A DNA stretch of 54,610 nt, from NCBI GenBank assembly GCA_017460915.1, contig JAFUAA010000057.1, forward strand, positions 1 through 54,610, read 5' to 3'. Below, in pieces: positions 1 through 8,630 of this stretch. How positions within the stretch are numbered: the first letter of the stretch is position 1; each line of letters opens with the position of its first letter. The notes below the pieces were generated by a model. The model worked only from the letters and a program-made list of their open reading frames with translations, was not told where the DNA came from and searched no databases. A program made the position numbers and the translations under genes. This stretch comes from Bacteroidales bacterium (GTDB taxonomy: Bacteria > Bacteroidota > Bacteroidia > Bacteroidales > F082).

Positions 1-93
1 ACAGACACTACCGTCCTGAAAACCTTGTTCGGCTTATCTAACTTCAACAATGTCAAAGAACAAATTGATAATAGTGAACTGTTATTATTTTAA
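1..93 (+). CDS. C-terminal end of an unidentified protein (partial, possibly a transposase)
   Basis: An open frame enters from the left edge and ends at a TAA at 91-93, giving 30 residues that end in SELLLF. The protein cannot be identified from this tail. Transposases often end in a similar hydrophobic xLxLF tail, and an inverted repeat follows 23 bases later, so the end of an insertion sequence is a reasonable guess but not shown. Confidence 0.5.
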   Translation, partial: TDTTVLKTLFGLSNFNNVKEQIDNSELLLF

Positions 94-115
94 GTTAAAC
101 ATTCAAATTAAAACC

Positions 116-134
116 GTCCAATTTTTTAGTGGAC
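116..134. repeat. Short inverted repeat, possible IS terminal sequence
   Basis: GTCCA at 116-120 pairs with TGGAC at 130-134 around an AT-rich centre. It lies between the end of the first CDS and the peptidase-like fragment, where the right end of an insertion sequence would sit. The matching left end lies outside the window, so this is inference. Confidence 0.3.
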
Positions 135-138
135 ACTA

Positions 139-420
139 ATGGCTACACAATGTGGTTTTGATGTCGAATGCTTTAGCGATTTGATAGATGGAAGAATAAC
201 AGCAAATATTGAGAATGGCAATCCCATAATGATGACCCTTGGGACAGACGGGGTTGATTCTCATGCTGTTGTGCTAACTGGGTATCGAGAAGTCGGATCG
301 GGCGTTGAGTATCGTATCTCAAACCCAGACAATTTTGATGGGGCAGGTTGGATTAATCGTGACAACTTGTCAATCAAGGGATACTACATTTTTACGAATC
401 CGGACAATTTTATAAAATAG
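139..420 (+). CDS. Fragment resembling the C-terminal half of a papain/C39-like cysteine peptidase
   Basis: The 93 residues contain GNPIMMTLG, then DSHAVVLTGY, then ISNPDN and GYYIFTNP. This is the order seen around the catalytic His and Asn/Asp of papain-like and C39-like peptidases. No N-terminal catalytic Cys region or signal peptide is present, and the first ATG comes just after an inverted repeat. The piece is therefore probably the 3' part of a gene cut by an upstream insertion. It could instead be a small stand-alone protein. The next gene starts 4 bases after its stop, suggesting an old operon. Confidence 0.45.
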   Translation: MATQCGFDVECFSDLIDGRITANIENGNPIMMTLGTDGVDSHAVVLTGYREVGSGVEYRISNPDNFDGAGWINRDNLSIKGYYIFTNPDNFIK

Positions 421-424
421 AACG

Positions 425-1534
425 ATGAGATTAAAATTATGCATTGCTTTGTGTGTATGGCCAATTCTTGCCTTCACACAATCACTTCGGATAATTAATG
501 TTGAAGTGAGTTCTTCAAGATGGAAAAACAACAATAACTATGTTTATTTAATGACACACGATACCGTGATAAGATACGCATCGCCTTTCGATGGTATTGC
601 CGACTTCTACCTTGATGAAAGTATCAAGGAGGACGAAACGTATGTTGTAGTAAAACAAGAGGGTGACATCATATCGAGGGTTCGGTTTGATCATTTAAAA
701 AAACAAAAAAATGTTTCTTTGTCTGATTTAAGCCTTACATTAAAAAAAGATGTTATGGTTTCAGGAACAGAATTAGATAGTGTAAATAAAAAACTAGTTC
801 ACACTGCCTACGAGCCCAGCACAAAGCTGTGGCTGGATTTTTCACCCGAAGGGCAAATGCGGCTCTACGATACCGTCCGATGGTTTTTTCCAACGGGAAT
901 CATGTTGAACATCGATGCCCAAAAAGTACGGATTCATAATAGTTATTACCTCCAGAACTACTATAATGAGTTTGGTCGCTATCCTACAGAGCAGGAATTG
1001 GATACTTTAGCAAAAAACATGTCCATTAGCACGGCGGAAGATTTGATAGGATGGTATTCATGGCATTTGCTTCGCATTAAAGAGGATGAACTATGCAATG
1101 GCGCTTTGAAAGACGTTTACCGATTCACGATGGTCAGCAACAGCTATTTTTACACATACGAGCCATACGCCATTCGAATTGAGCCTCAAGGGAAAGGACG
1201 GTGGATCATGTATTGCAGCTATGAAAGATACGATGAGTGTGAAAGAAAAGAATTGTATTGTGACCTTGTGCCTCTTGATGAGGAAAACCTTTCAATATTT
1301 CTAAACATTGTAAAACAAATGCGGTTTTGGGAAGCCAAGCCTACGGAGAATCCGAATGATTTGTACAAAACAAAAAAGACAAACATCCTCGAAGCTAACA
1401 TCGACGGCAAGTACCATGTCATTTTCCGAGGCGAAGGCGAGGATGAGGGGATGGAAGAATTGCGGGAGTTCCTTTGGGGCCTCACTGGTCTTGGCGAGAA
1501 CAAGATAGTGCACAGGAGGCTGCGGATAGAATAA
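425..1534 (+). CDS. Secreted protein of unknown function
   Basis: The 369-residue protein starts with a signal peptide (MRLKLCIALCVWPILAFTQS) that supports this start. The rest is mixed and rich in Tyr and Trp, with no family I recognise, no lipobox and no T9SS tail. It follows the peptidase-like fragment with a 4-base gap, so the two were probably co-transcribed. The periplasm or outer membrane is the likely location (inference). Confidence 0.75.
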   Translation: MRLKLCIALCVWPILAFTQSLRIINVEVSSSRWKNNNNYVYLMTHDTVIRYASPFDGIADFYLDESIKEDETYVVVKQEGDIISRVRFDHLKKQKNVSLSDLSLTLKKDVMVSGTELDSVNKKLVHTAYEPSTKLWLDFSPEGQMRLYDTVRWFFPTGIMLNIDAQKVRIHNSYYLQNYYNEFGRYPTEQELDTLAKNMSISTAEDLIGWYSWHLLRIKEDELCNGALKDVYRFTMVSNSYFYTYEPYAIRIEPQGKGRWIMYCSYERYDECERKELYCDLVPLDEENLSIFLNIVKQMRFWEAKPTENPNDLYKTKKTNILEANIDGKYHVIFRGEGEDEGMEELREFLWGLTGLGENKIVHRRLRIE

Positions 1535-1603
1535 TGGGAATCAGATGCGGAGCGGCCAACCATATTGTCAGACGATTAGCATTGCAGGTTCCCCTGATTT
1601 GTT

Positions 1604-1611
1604 TATTTTTG
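1604..1611 (+). promoter_or_regulatory. Bacteroidetes -7 box (TATTTTTG)
   Basis: TATTTTTG matches the TAnnTTTG consensus of the Bacteroidetes housekeeping sigma factor. It lies about 140 bases upstream of the MntP-like gene, in a 215-base gap with no other feature. Confidence 0.4.
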
Positions 1612-1749
1612 CGGCAGCAAAAAGAACACTCTGTATGGGCAAATTAGCCTAGCAGCCGATGAAGAATTGTAAATCAACGTCGTTGGTGAGCAAGATTTAT
1701 TCGGTAAATGGTGTTTTGAAGTATTGATAATCAGTGAAATAATTAGTTT

Positions 1750-2316
1750 ATGTCCGCTACAGCAATCATCATCAACATCCTCTTCGTCGTCTGCCTCACT
1801 TCCAGCGTGGCAACGCGCTCGGTGGGTTTGGTCACGGCTGACGACAAGCCATCGCAGAAATGGAAGATTTCGCTTGTGTTCGCACTCTCGCAGGGATTGG
1901 CCGCAGGCATTGGATACACTTTTGGAAGACTGTTTGCCCACCTGATTGAGTATATCGCCGATTATATGGTCTTTGCCATGATGCTCGTCGTGGCGGTCAA
2001 GATGTTCCTCGATTCGATGAAGGTGCTGAAAGGCAAGATGCTTTATACGGTCACTTCTGAAAAGGATTTGTTCCTGCTTTCCATCATGGCAGCCATGAAC
2101 ACCCTGCTGATGTCGCTGATGGGACCATCCTTCATGCCCTTTGGTTTTTGGTTCTTCCTTTTTGTCATTGTGGCAGGCTTTTTGTGGTCGTTTTTCGCTG
2201 TTCGCGTCGATTTCAAGCCGGGCGTCATCAAAAAGGTGAGCTTCATCGAGTTTTCCGCTTCGGTATTTATGGTGGTCATCGCGATATTGTATTTGTTTTC
2301 GGATATAATGAAATGA
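1750..2316 (+). CDS. MntP-like (putative manganese efflux) membrane protein
   Basis: The 188 residues have about five or six hydrophobic segments in two halves joined by a polar loop near residues 90-108, the general layout of MntP/DUF204 manganese efflux pumps. The MntP segments that normally carry an Asp (S-x-D-A) instead read TSSVATRS and MNTLLMS, so ion specificity is doubtful. The stop overlaps the start of the next gene in an ATGA, so both are translated from one message. It could be another small multi-pass family. Confidence 0.45.
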   Translation: MSATAIIINILFVVCLTSSVATRSVGLVTADDKPSQKWKISLVFALSQGLAAGIGYTFGRLFAHLIEYIADYMVFAMMLVVAVKMFLDSMKVLKGKMLYTVTSEKDLFLLSIMAAMNTLLMSLMGPSFMPFGFWFFLFVIVAGFLWSFFAVRVDFKPGVIKKVSFIEFSASVFMVVIAILYLFSDIMK

Positions 2317-3380
2317 AAATGAAAAAGATAACTGCTCTGTTCTTTGCGCTGTCGCTGGCCGTATTCGCCGTGGCGCAACCCTCCAATTACTACAGCTCTG
2401 CTGATGGCTTGACGGGCAACCAACTGAAAGTGGCTTTGCACAACATCATCAAAGGACACACCTCGATTTCGTATGCCCAGCTGTGGAACGCTTTCTGGAG
2501 TACCGACAACAAAGGCAACGGCATCGTTTGGGATATGTATTCCGACAATCCGAACGGCACTCCGCCATATACCTATTATCTGGGTCAGGACCAATGTGGT
2601 GGCAACTACAGCGGCGAGGGCGACTGCTACAACCGCGAACATTCTTGGCCGCAGAGTTGGTTCAACGACCAAACCACGCCGCGCACCGACTTGCACCACA
2701 TCTTCCCGACCGATGGCTATGTGAACGGACGCCGCAGCAACTACGCCTTCGGCGAGGTGCGTTCGGCCTCATGGACTTCCAGGAATGGCTCGAAATTAGG
2801 TGCTTGCAGGACGCCTGGTTTTTCGGGAACGGTGTTTGAACCTATTGATGAATACAAAGGCGACTTCGCCCGAGCCATCATGTACATGAGCGTGCGCTAC
2901 TACAGCGAGGACAGCAACTGGGGCAGCAGCGACATGACCACCAAGTCGGAAATCAAGCCGTGGGCGATTGACATGTTGCTGCGTTGGAATGAGCAAGACC
3001 CAGTCAGCCAGAAGGAAATCGACCGCAACAACGCCATCTATGACGACTACCAGCACAATCGCAATCCTTTCGTCGACCATCCGGAATACGCCCGCATGAT
3101 TTGGGACCCGAATTGGAGTGCTGTCGATGAAAATAGCGAGCCTGTTTATTTGTTTCCCAATCCGGTGAAAAGAGGGCAGATGCTTTACGTCAGTGGCAGC
3201 AATACATTTGACGCCATCATCATCTGCGACTTGAGCGGTCGCACAATGCTGAAAGCCACGGGAAATCAGGTCGGTGATTCCGCCATTACCTTGCCTAATG
3301 GTATCGCCAGAGGATGTTACATCGTCAAGCTGATGCGTGGCGATGCTGCTGTGAAATACCAGAAACTCCTTGTGAAATAA
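2313..3380 (+). CDS. Secreted endonuclease I family nuclease with T9SS sorting tail
   Basis: The start at 2313 overlaps the upstream stop (ATGA) and leads straight into a signal peptide ending AVFAVAQ; an earlier in-frame ATG at 2148 lies inside the upstream gene. The core has NREHSWPQSWF and DLHHIFPTDGYVNGRRSNY, the metal-binding and catalytic region of endonuclease I (EndA/BsnI family, PF04231). The last 80 residues (YLFPNPV, then GCYIVKL and KYQKLLVK) form a type A T9SS C-terminal domain. Length is 355 aa. A secreted nuclease for nucleic acid scavenging is the likely role. Confidence 0.9.
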   Translation: MKMKKITALFFALSLAVFAVAQPSNYYSSADGLTGNQLKVALHNIIKGHTSISYAQLWNAFWSTDNKGNGIVWDMYSDNPNGTPPYTYYLGQDQCGGNYSGEGDCYNREHSWPQSWFNDQTTPRTDLHHIFPTDGYVNGRRSNYAFGEVRSASWTSRNGSKLGACRTPGFSGTVFEPIDEYKGDFARAIMYMSVRYYSEDSNWGSSDMTTKSEIKPWAIDMLLRWNEQDPVSQKEIDRNNAIYDDYQHNRNPFVDHPEYARMIWDPNWSAVDENSEPVYLFPNPVKRGQMLYVSGSNTFDAIIICDLSGRTMLKATGNQVGDSAITLPNGIARGCYIVKLMRGDAAVKYQKLLVK

Positions 3381-3383
3381 CCT

Positions 3384-3444
3384 TGTAGGGACGCATCGAA
3401 TGCGTCCACACATTGTCATCGGACACACACGGTGTGTCCCTACA
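3384..3444. repeat. Palindromic repeat, TGTAGGGACGCA family
   Basis: TGTAGGGACGCA at the left end pairs with TGTGTCCCTACA at the right, with internal mirrored GACGCAT/ATGCGTC and GGACACACA/TGTGTCC arms. It sits between the converging endonuclease and corA genes and runs over the corA stop codon. A second copy lies at 49920-49989. Confidence 0.8.
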
Positions 3445-4357
3445 TCATCTTCTTATGCCTGAAATAGATATAGAACGCCACGGCCACCACGACCATGAAT
3501 CCCATGATGCCCCAGAAGGCCCAAGCCTTGTCTTGGAAGGGTAGCCCAACGTTCATTCCGTAAAGACCTGTGATGAAGGTCAAAGGCAGGATGATGGTCG
3601 ACACGAGGGTCAGGATTTTCATCGTTTCGTTGGTCTTGTTGGTCTGCATCGAGTCGAAGGTCATGGAGAGGCCTTCAATCAGTTCCTCGTAGTCCTCGGT
3701 CATGTCCCACACTTTTTGCAAGTAGTCAAGGATGTTGCCCCAGTAGTCTTCCATGTACTCCACATCGTCGGTGAAGCCCCGTACCTTACCTGTCTCGAAA
3801 AGATGGAAGAGCCTCAGCTGCGGCTTGAAGATGGTGTTGATGAGGATGAGGTTCTTGCGGGTGACGCTGATGCGCTCGATGATTTTCACTTGTTTTTCCT
3901 GGAGCAGTTCGCGGTTGATGAGTTCCACATCCAATCCGACCTTGCGAAGCAGATAGACCGATTCGGTCATCAGCTTCTCAAGGATGCGATAAAGCAGCAG
4001 GTCGGAGTTTTTGATGTTCATCTCCTCCTCGTTTTGGATGCGTTCTTCATATTCCTCAAAGAGTTCGGCCACGCCCCAAGGGTTTTTCTCGATGGAGATG
4101 ATGTATTCCTTGCCCCAGAAAATCTTCACTTCCTTGATTTTCACGAACTTGTTCTGGCGGTCGAAGTTAGGGAAATGCAGGATGAGGAAATAATAATCAT
4201 CGTAAATGTCGATTTTCGGGCGTTGGTTGACCGATTTGCAGTCTTCAATGTCTAAGGGGTGAAAATGGAATCTGTCTTTCAGAAACTCAAAATCTTCTTC
4301 CGTTGGGTTGTTGAGATGACGCCAAGTCAAGTCCCCGATTTTCAAGCTGTTCATCAT
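3440..4357 (-). CDS. corA: CorA family magnesium/divalent cation transporter
   Basis: The protein has 305 residues: a charged cytosolic domain, a long helical stretch, and two C-terminal membrane segments. The first of these ends in the diagnostic YGMN motif (about residues 267-270), followed by GLPF, and the chain ends in basic residues (RHKKMM). This is standard CorA architecture and length; CorA forms a pentameric inner-membrane Mg2+ channel. It stands alone on the minus strand, separated from gldD by a half repeat. Confidence 0.92.
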   Translation of the reverse strand: MMNSLKIGDLTWRHLNNPTEEDFEFLKDRFHFHPLDIEDCKSVNQRPKIDIYDDYYFLILHFPNFDRQNKFVKIKEVKIFWGKEYIISIEKNPWGVAELFEEYEERIQNEEEMNIKNSDLLLYRILEKLMTESVYLLRKVGLDVELINRELLQEKQVKIIERISVTRKNLILINTIFKPQLRLFHLFETGKVRGFTDDVEYMEDYWGNILDYLQKVWDMTEDYEELIEGLSMTFDSMQTNKTNETMKILTLVSTIILPLTFITGLYGMNVGLPFQDKAWAFWGIMGFMVVVAVAFYIYFRHKKMM

Positions 4358-4410
4358 AGGCCATTCCCCTTTCTTTTTAAGTGAATACTCAGTTTACATC
4401 GGCGCAAAAT

Positions 4411-4434
4411 CGTCATTGCGAGCGAAGCGTGGCA
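4411..4434. repeat. Half copy of the CGTCATTGCGAGCGAAGC repeat
   Basis: The sequence from 4411 reads CGTCATTGCGAGCGAAGCG, the left arm of the element seen complete at 19798-19885 and 42315-42395. No right arm follows, so this copy is truncated or diverged. Confidence 0.6.
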
Positions 4435-4490
4435 CAATTCGCGCCGCGAAAATACGGTTTTTTGTTGAAAGAAGGAAAAAAACGGGAAAA

Positions 4491-5087
4491 TTATTTCCAC
4501 TCAAAGGTGTTGATCATGTGGTCGATATCCTGTCTGATGTATTTGATGACCGGCTGCATCGAGTCATTGTTGGGCAGGAAGTTGAAGTATAACGCGCCTC
4601 TGACGAAGTTCTTGGTGCTGTCGGTGAGGTAGAATTGCATCGGGGTAGCCACGCCTTTGCCGTCCATCTCGATGAAGAGGCCGTAGACATGATGTTCTTC
4701 GTTGACAATCAAGCTGTCGTGCACGCCATTGGCCTTTTGCAGGTGCTTGGTGACCATCGTGTGGACGTCCTCCAAGTATTCGCCCAAATTGCCGTTCACA
4801 TGTTTGTGGGTCAAGTGGATGGAGCCCTTGAACTGTGGCATTTCAATGTTGACCCAGTTCTTTTCGTCAGGAGAATAGGGGTCGTGGGTGATGAGGGCGT
4901 GTTGTGGGCACTCGAAGCTGTATTTTTCGATTGTGTCGACTTTGACATAGGCTTTTTCGGGCAGGTCGATGCGGAAATAGCCGCGCGGCTTGGGCAAATA
5001 ATTGTTGTTGCGCTCGCACGAAATGGCGATGCAAGCGATGACAAGGATTGCCAATAGTATGGATACTTTATTCTTCATCAAAAACAA
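4491..5087 (-). CDS. gldD: Gliding motility lipoprotein GldD
   Basis: This 198-residue lipoprotein has a hydrophobic leader and a lipobox Cys near residue 24 (AISC). It then has the conserved PKPRGYFRIDLPEKAY block and a C-terminal FLPNNDS...VIKYIRQDIDHMI region typical of GldD. It overlaps the 3' end of gldE by 20 bases, the usual gldE-gldD arrangement. GldD is an envelope lipoprotein needed for gliding in Flavobacterium, but it is widely kept in non-gliding Bacteroidales, so motility should not be assumed. The second ATG, three codons later, is a possible alternative start. Confidence 0.92.
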   Translation of the reverse strand: MFLMKNKVSILLAILVIACIAISCERNNNYLPKPRGYFRIDLPEKAYVKVDTIEKYSFECPQHALITHDPYSPDEKNWVNIEMPQFKGSIHLTHKHVNGNLGEYLEDVHTMVTKHLQKANGVHDSLIVNEEHHVYGLFIEMDGKGVATPMQFYLTDSTKNFVRGALYFNFLPNNDSMQPVIKYIRQDIDHMINTFEWK

Positions 5088-6411
5088 CCTTTACTTCTTT
5101 GATGCGTTTCGTGTCGGCATCGGTGATTTCCATGTGGAACTTCTCGAAATTGAACTTGAACCCGATTTCAGGGATGCGCCCTTCGATTTCAAGAATCAGG
5201 CCGGCCAAGGTGTCGGCTTCGCCTTGCATGGGCTCAAAATAGTCTTCGTCGACGCCAAACACTTTGCAGAAGTCGACGATACTGGTTTGAGCCTTAAAGA
5301 GATAAGTTCCGTCGTTGAGTTTCTTGTAATGCTCTTCCATGTTGGCTTCGTCAAACTCGTCGTTGATTTCGCCCACGATTTCCTCGATGACGTCTTCCAT
5401 CGTGATGAGACCCGAGGTGCCGCCGTATTCGTCGACGACGATGGCGATATGGATTTTCTTCTCGCGGAAGTCCTGGAACAGGTCGTTGATCTTGCGGTTT
5501 TCGGGCACGAAGAAGGCGGGACGGATGAGCTTGCGCCATTCGTATGACTCGGCGTCGAGGTAGGGAAGCAGGTCTTTCACGTAGAGGATGCCTTCCACTT
5601 GGTCTAGGGTCTCGTCGTAGACGGGAATCCTCGAGAATCCGCTCTTGATGACGATGGCCAGCATTTCGGTGAACTCCATTCCTTTTTCCACTCCTATGAT
5701 GTCGACGCGAGGAATCATCACGCCGCTCACTTCTTTCTCGCTGAACGAGGCGATGCCTTTCAGCATCTGTTTCTCTTCAATCGGGGCGGTCGACTCTTCG
5801 GTGGCGATGTCGACGGCGGTCGAGAGGTCTTCCATCGAGATTTCGCCTTTCTTCTTCTCTAAGTGCTTGTCCATGAACGATGTGGAGCTGACCAAGGGCT
5901 TGCTTAGCGGTTTGAACAGCCCATTGAGGAAGTTCAAGGTGCGGGCCATGAATCGGGCCACTTTCACGGGGCGTTTGCTGGCATAGATTTTCGGCGTGAT
6001 TTCGCCTACGATGAGGATCAATGATGTCACAATGACCACTTCGAGGAGGAAAGCTGCCAAAAGATGGTGCTTCATGTCGAAGAGTTGCGCCATGATGTAG
6101 GTCGACAGCAACGTGATGGTCACATTGACGAAGTTGTTGCCTATCAAGATGGTAGCCAGCAATGTTTTGGGTTTTTCGCGCAACTTGAGCACGAGTTTGC
6201 TTTTCGTGTCGCTGCGCGACTCAAGGTCGTCGATGTCGGCGGGCTGGAGCGAGAAAAACGCTGTCTCGCTACTCGAAATCAAGGCCGAAGCGATGAGGAG
6301 TAGACAAAGCACAACCATTCCAATGACGGCATTGACGGTAAATCCAGTGAAAAAGTTGTTTGAAACAACGGTCAAAAGTCCTATGAGAGGGTCAGGGTCG
6401 GGTGTTTCCAA
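5068..6411 (-). CDS. gldE: Gliding motility-associated protein GldE (CNNM/CBS/CorC-type membrane protein)
   Basis: Length is 447 aa. The N-terminal DUF21/CNNM membrane domain has about four segments (from residue 25, including [10 protein letters not shown]). A CBS pair follows ([31 protein letters not shown]), and then a C-terminal CorC/HlyC domain ([15 protein letters not shown]). This is the gldE form of the hemolysin-C/CNNM family, placed directly before gldD. Some family members handle Mg2+; the role in Bacteroidales is not settled. A TACTTTTG box 27-34 bases upstream suggests its own promoter. Confidence 0.92.
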   Translation of the reverse strand: METPDPDPLIGLLTVVSNNFFTGFTVNAVIGMVVLCLLLIASALISSSETAFFSLQPADIDDLESRSDTKSKLVLKLREKPKTLLATILIGNNFVNVTITLLSTYIMAQLFDMKHHLLAAFLLEVVIVTSLILIVGEITPKIYASKRPVKVARFMARTLNFLNGLFKPLSKPLVSSTSFMDKHLEKKKGEISMEDLSTAVDIATEESTAPIEEKQMLKGIASFSEKEVSGVMIPRVDIIGVEKGMEFTEMLAIVIKSGFSRIPVYDETLDQVEGILYVKDLLPYLDAESYEWRKLIRPAFFVPENRKINDLFQDFREKKIHIAIVVDEYGGTSGLITMEDVIEEIVGEINDEFDEANMEEHYKKLNDGTYLFKAQTSIVDFCKVFGVDEDYFEPMQGEADTLAGLILEIEGRIPEIGFKFNFEKFHMEITDADTKRIKEVKVVFDEE

Positions 6412-6437
6412 AGCTGTGTGTTTTATGATTAGCGCGG

Positions 6438-6445
6438 CAAAAGTA
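6438..6445 (-). promoter_or_regulatory. -7 box (TACTTTTG) upstream of gldE
   Basis: Read on the minus strand, CAAAAGTA at 6438-6445 is TACTTTTG, matching TAnnTTTG. It lies just upstream of the gldE start, so gldE-gldD can be transcribed apart from mutY-ssb. Confidence 0.5.
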
Positions 6446-6478
6446 GAAAATTAATCTGACATACACGTCATAATTCCA

Positions 6479-6928
6479 TTAAAACGGCAAGTCGTTTCCT
6501 TCGTCATTCTGGTTTTGAGGCATATAGCCAGGTGTGGGCTCAGGGGCAGGCGCATAGGGTTGGCCGAATGACGACTGCGTGGCGGGACGGGCGGGAGCCA
6601 TCTGCATCATTTTGTCGGCAATCACCTCGGTGACGTAGCGGACAATGCCTTGCTGGTCAGTGTATTGGCGGGTGCGCAACTTGCCTTCTACATACATCAG
6701 GTCGCCCTTCGAGTAGTTGCGTCGGCCATCGGCGATGTCGTTGGCCAGGTTGCCCCAGATGACGATGTTGTGCCAGTCGGTTTGTTCCACCCAGTTCTGG
6801 TCGCGGTCGCGATAACGTTCGGAAGTGGCCAGTGTGGCGGTCACTTTTCTGTTGCCGTTGTCGAAAGTGGTTACTTCGGGATCTTTTCCGAGACGGCCTA
6901 TCAGGATGACTTTGTTTAAGCTTGCCAT
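6479..6928 (-). CDS. ssb: Single-stranded DNA-binding protein
   Basis: The 149-residue protein opens with the SSB OB-fold signature (NKVILIGRLGKDPEV), followed by W-x-NIVIWG and GDLMYVEGKLRTRQY. It then has a Pro/Gln-rich linker and the acidic tip NDLPF, a variant of the partner-binding DDDIPF end. It starts 12 bases after the mutY stop and is surely co-transcribed. It binds ssDNA in replication, recombination and repair. Confidence 0.97.
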   Translation of the reverse strand: MASLNKVILIGRLGKDPEVTTFDNGNRKVTATLATSERYRDRDQNWVEQTDWHNIVIWGNLANDIADGRRNYSKGDLMYVEGKLRTRQYTDQQGIVRYVTEVIADKMMQMAPARPATQSSFGQPYAPAPEPTPGYMPQNQNDEGNDLPF

Positions 6929-6940
6929 GGTGTAGAGTTT

Positions 6941-7990
6941 TTAATTGTTTAAGTATAGGTCGATTAAGCGTGGAATCGGATAGTGTTCTAAATCCTTTTC
7001 ACGGGTCAAAATTAAACCTTTTGTTTCAATCTGCAACAATTCTTCTTCAAGTTTTATTTCGATGAACTGCGCGATGATGGTGCGATGGGTCAGTTTGTGG
7101 GTGAAAACCGGTGACGTTTTGGCAAGGGTAAATGGTTTGTTCCCAAAGAGTTGAATGAACCTTTCGGAACCAATCACTTCTTCTATCGTCATCGGCTTCT
7201 CGCTTTCGATGCAGGGAAAGTCGTAGAGATTGCGCCAAATGTCGTTGGAGCAGCGTTTGCGGAGGTAGATTTTGTCTTTTATCCTGATCACCAAATAGTT
7301 GAAGTAACGGGTTGTCACTTTCAGTTTTTGAAGCTTCACGGGGCGTTGCATCACGGTTTGGTGTTCGAAGGCAAGGCATTGGGCTTGCAGCGGGCAATGG
7401 AGGCAGTTGGGATTCTTGGGCGTGCAGTGCAGGGCACCGAATTCCATCATCGCTTGGTTGTGGAGGCCGGGTCGCTCGCGGTTGAGGAGTTCGTCGGCAA
7501 GTCGGGCAAAAAGATTTTGGCTCTCATTAATATTAATAGGTGTCCCAATGTCGTAGAGGCGGGCGAGCACACGGTAGACATTCCCGTCGACCACGGCATG
7601 GGGCAGGTTGAAGGCAATGGATGCGATGGCAGCAGCGGTGTAGTCTCCGATACCCTTGAGTTGCTTGAGTTTCTCGAAATCGGCAGGGAATTGTCCGTCG
7701 TATTGCTCAACGACCTGTTGGGCGCAATGGTGCAAGTTGCGCGCCCGTGAATAATAACCGAGCCCTTGCCACATCTTCAGCACTTCCTCTTCTGTGGCAG
7801 CAGCGAGGTCGATGACCGTAGGCCAGCGCTCGATGAAGCGGAGGTAATAGTCCAAGCCTTGACTGACGCGCGTTTGTTGCAAAATGATCTCCGAAAGCCA
7901 CACCTGATAGGGCGTGGGCTGCTGTCGCCAAGGGAGGTCGCGGCGGTTTTCAGCAAACCAATTAATTAAGGTGTCGTGTGTGAAGTTCAT
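6941..7990 (-). CDS. mutY: A/G-specific adenine glycosylase MutY
   Basis: At 349 aa this is full length. Catalytic Glu34 sits in WLSEIILQQTRV, the HhH motif is LKGIGDYTAAAIAS, and Asp135 is in VVDGNVYRVL. Four Cys (189, 196, 199, 205) have the C-x6-C-x2-C-x5-C spacing of the [4Fe-4S] cluster. The C-terminal NUDIX-like 8-oxoG recognition domain is present. It removes adenine mispaired with 8-oxoguanine. It heads the mutY-ssb pair. Confidence 0.97.
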   Translation of the reverse strand: MNFTHDTLINWFAENRRDLPWRQQPTPYQVWLSEIILQQTRVSQGLDYYLRFIERWPTVIDLAAATEEEVLKMWQGLGYYSRARNLHHCAQQVVEQYDGQFPADFEKLKQLKGIGDYTAAAIASIAFNLPHAVVDGNVYRVLARLYDIGTPININESQNLFARLADELLNRERPGLHNQAMMEFGALHCTPKNPNCLHCPLQAQCLAFEHQTVMQRPVKLQKLKVTTRYFNYLVIRIKDKIYLRKRCSNDIWRNLYDFPCIESEKPMTIEEVIGSERFIQLFGNKPFTLAKTSPVFTHKLTHRTIIAQFIEIKLEEELLQIETKGLILTREKDLEHYPIPRLIDLYLNN

Positions 7991-8075
7991 CGTTTGTGTA
8001 GTGCGAAATTCTTTATTTATAACTCATTAGAAGAAAAAAAATGAACAAAAGTCACCTTTGTATGGAAATTGTTCG

Positions 8076-8083
8076 TACCTTTG
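8076..8083 (+). promoter_or_regulatory. -7 box (TACCTTTG) of the HU gene
   Basis: TACCTTTG matches TAnnTTTG and lies 50 bases before the HU start. It would drive HU and the small basic ORF that follows. Confidence 0.55.
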
Positions 8084-8132
8084 CCGCAAATTTACAACAA
8101 ACATAATAATTAACCATAAAATAAGGAAAAAA

Positions 8133-8405
8133 ATGACAAAAGCAGAAATCGTTGCTGAAATCGCCAGCAAGACCGGCATTGAAAAAGGTGCTGTCCAGAA
8201 TGTTGTTGAAAACTTCATGGAAGTCGTGAAGAACGCCATGGCTAAGGGTGAAAACGTTTATCTGAGAGGCTTCGGCAGCTTCATCATCAAGACGAGAGCT
8301 GAGAAGACTGGCCGTAACATTGGCAAGAACATCGCCATCACCATCCCGGCCCACAAGATTCCGGCTTTCAAGCCTGCCAAGACCTTCATGAACGCAGTCA
8401 AGTAA
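8133..8405 (+). CDS. hup: HU-family DNA-binding protein
   Basis: The 90-residue protein MTKAEIVAEIASKTG... has the HU signature GRNIGKNIAI...IPAHKIPAFKPAK. The start at 8133 follows an A-rich leader; an earlier in-frame ATG at 8058 lies upstream of the -7 box and would add an unrelated tail. HU bends and compacts DNA as a dimer. It lies upstream of a 29-codon basic ORF, an association common in Bacteroidetes. Confidence 0.95.
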   Translation: MTKAEIVAEIASKTGIEKGAVQNVVENFMEVVKNAMAKGENVYLRGFGSFIIKTRAEKTGRNIGKNIAITIPAHKIPAFKPAKTFMNAVK

Positions 8406-8430
8406 GAAACAACAATAAAAACACAATATT

Positions 8431-8520
8431 ATGCCAAACGGTAAAAAACACAAAAGACACAAGATGTCGACTCACAAACGCAAAAAACGCTTGAGAAAGG
8501 ACAGACACAAGAAGAAATAA
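8431..8520 (+). CDS. 29-aa AURKAIP1/COX24-domain basic protein
   Basis: This tiny ORF reads MPNGKKHKRHKMSTHKRKKR and then LRKDRHKKK, 29 residues, over half of them Lys, Arg or His. It matches from memory the short conserved Bacteroidetes protein annotated as AURKAIP1/COX24-domain, related to mitochondrial ribosomal protein mS38. A ribosome-associated role is therefore likely but inferred. It starts 25 bases after HU and is easily missed by gene callers. Confidence 0.85.
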   Translation: MPNGKKHKRHKMSTHKRKKRLRKDRHKKK

Positions 8521-8545
8521 GCTCTTCTTGAGCCTAAACATGACG

Positions 8546-8588
8546 ATAACACAGCATTGGCGCATACCATTGTTGTGTTATTGTTTTG
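8546..8588 (+). terminator. Hairpin between the small basic ORF and RNase G
   Basis: ATAACACA at 8546-8553 pairs with TGTGTTAT at 8574-8581, followed by TGTTTTG. The stem is short and the U-tract imperfect, so it may be a weak terminator or an mRNA end that separates HU expression from rng. Confidence 0.4.
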
Positions 8589-8630
8589 TAAGTAACAATC
8601 AGATAGTTAACCCCAAAAGCAAAACACACT

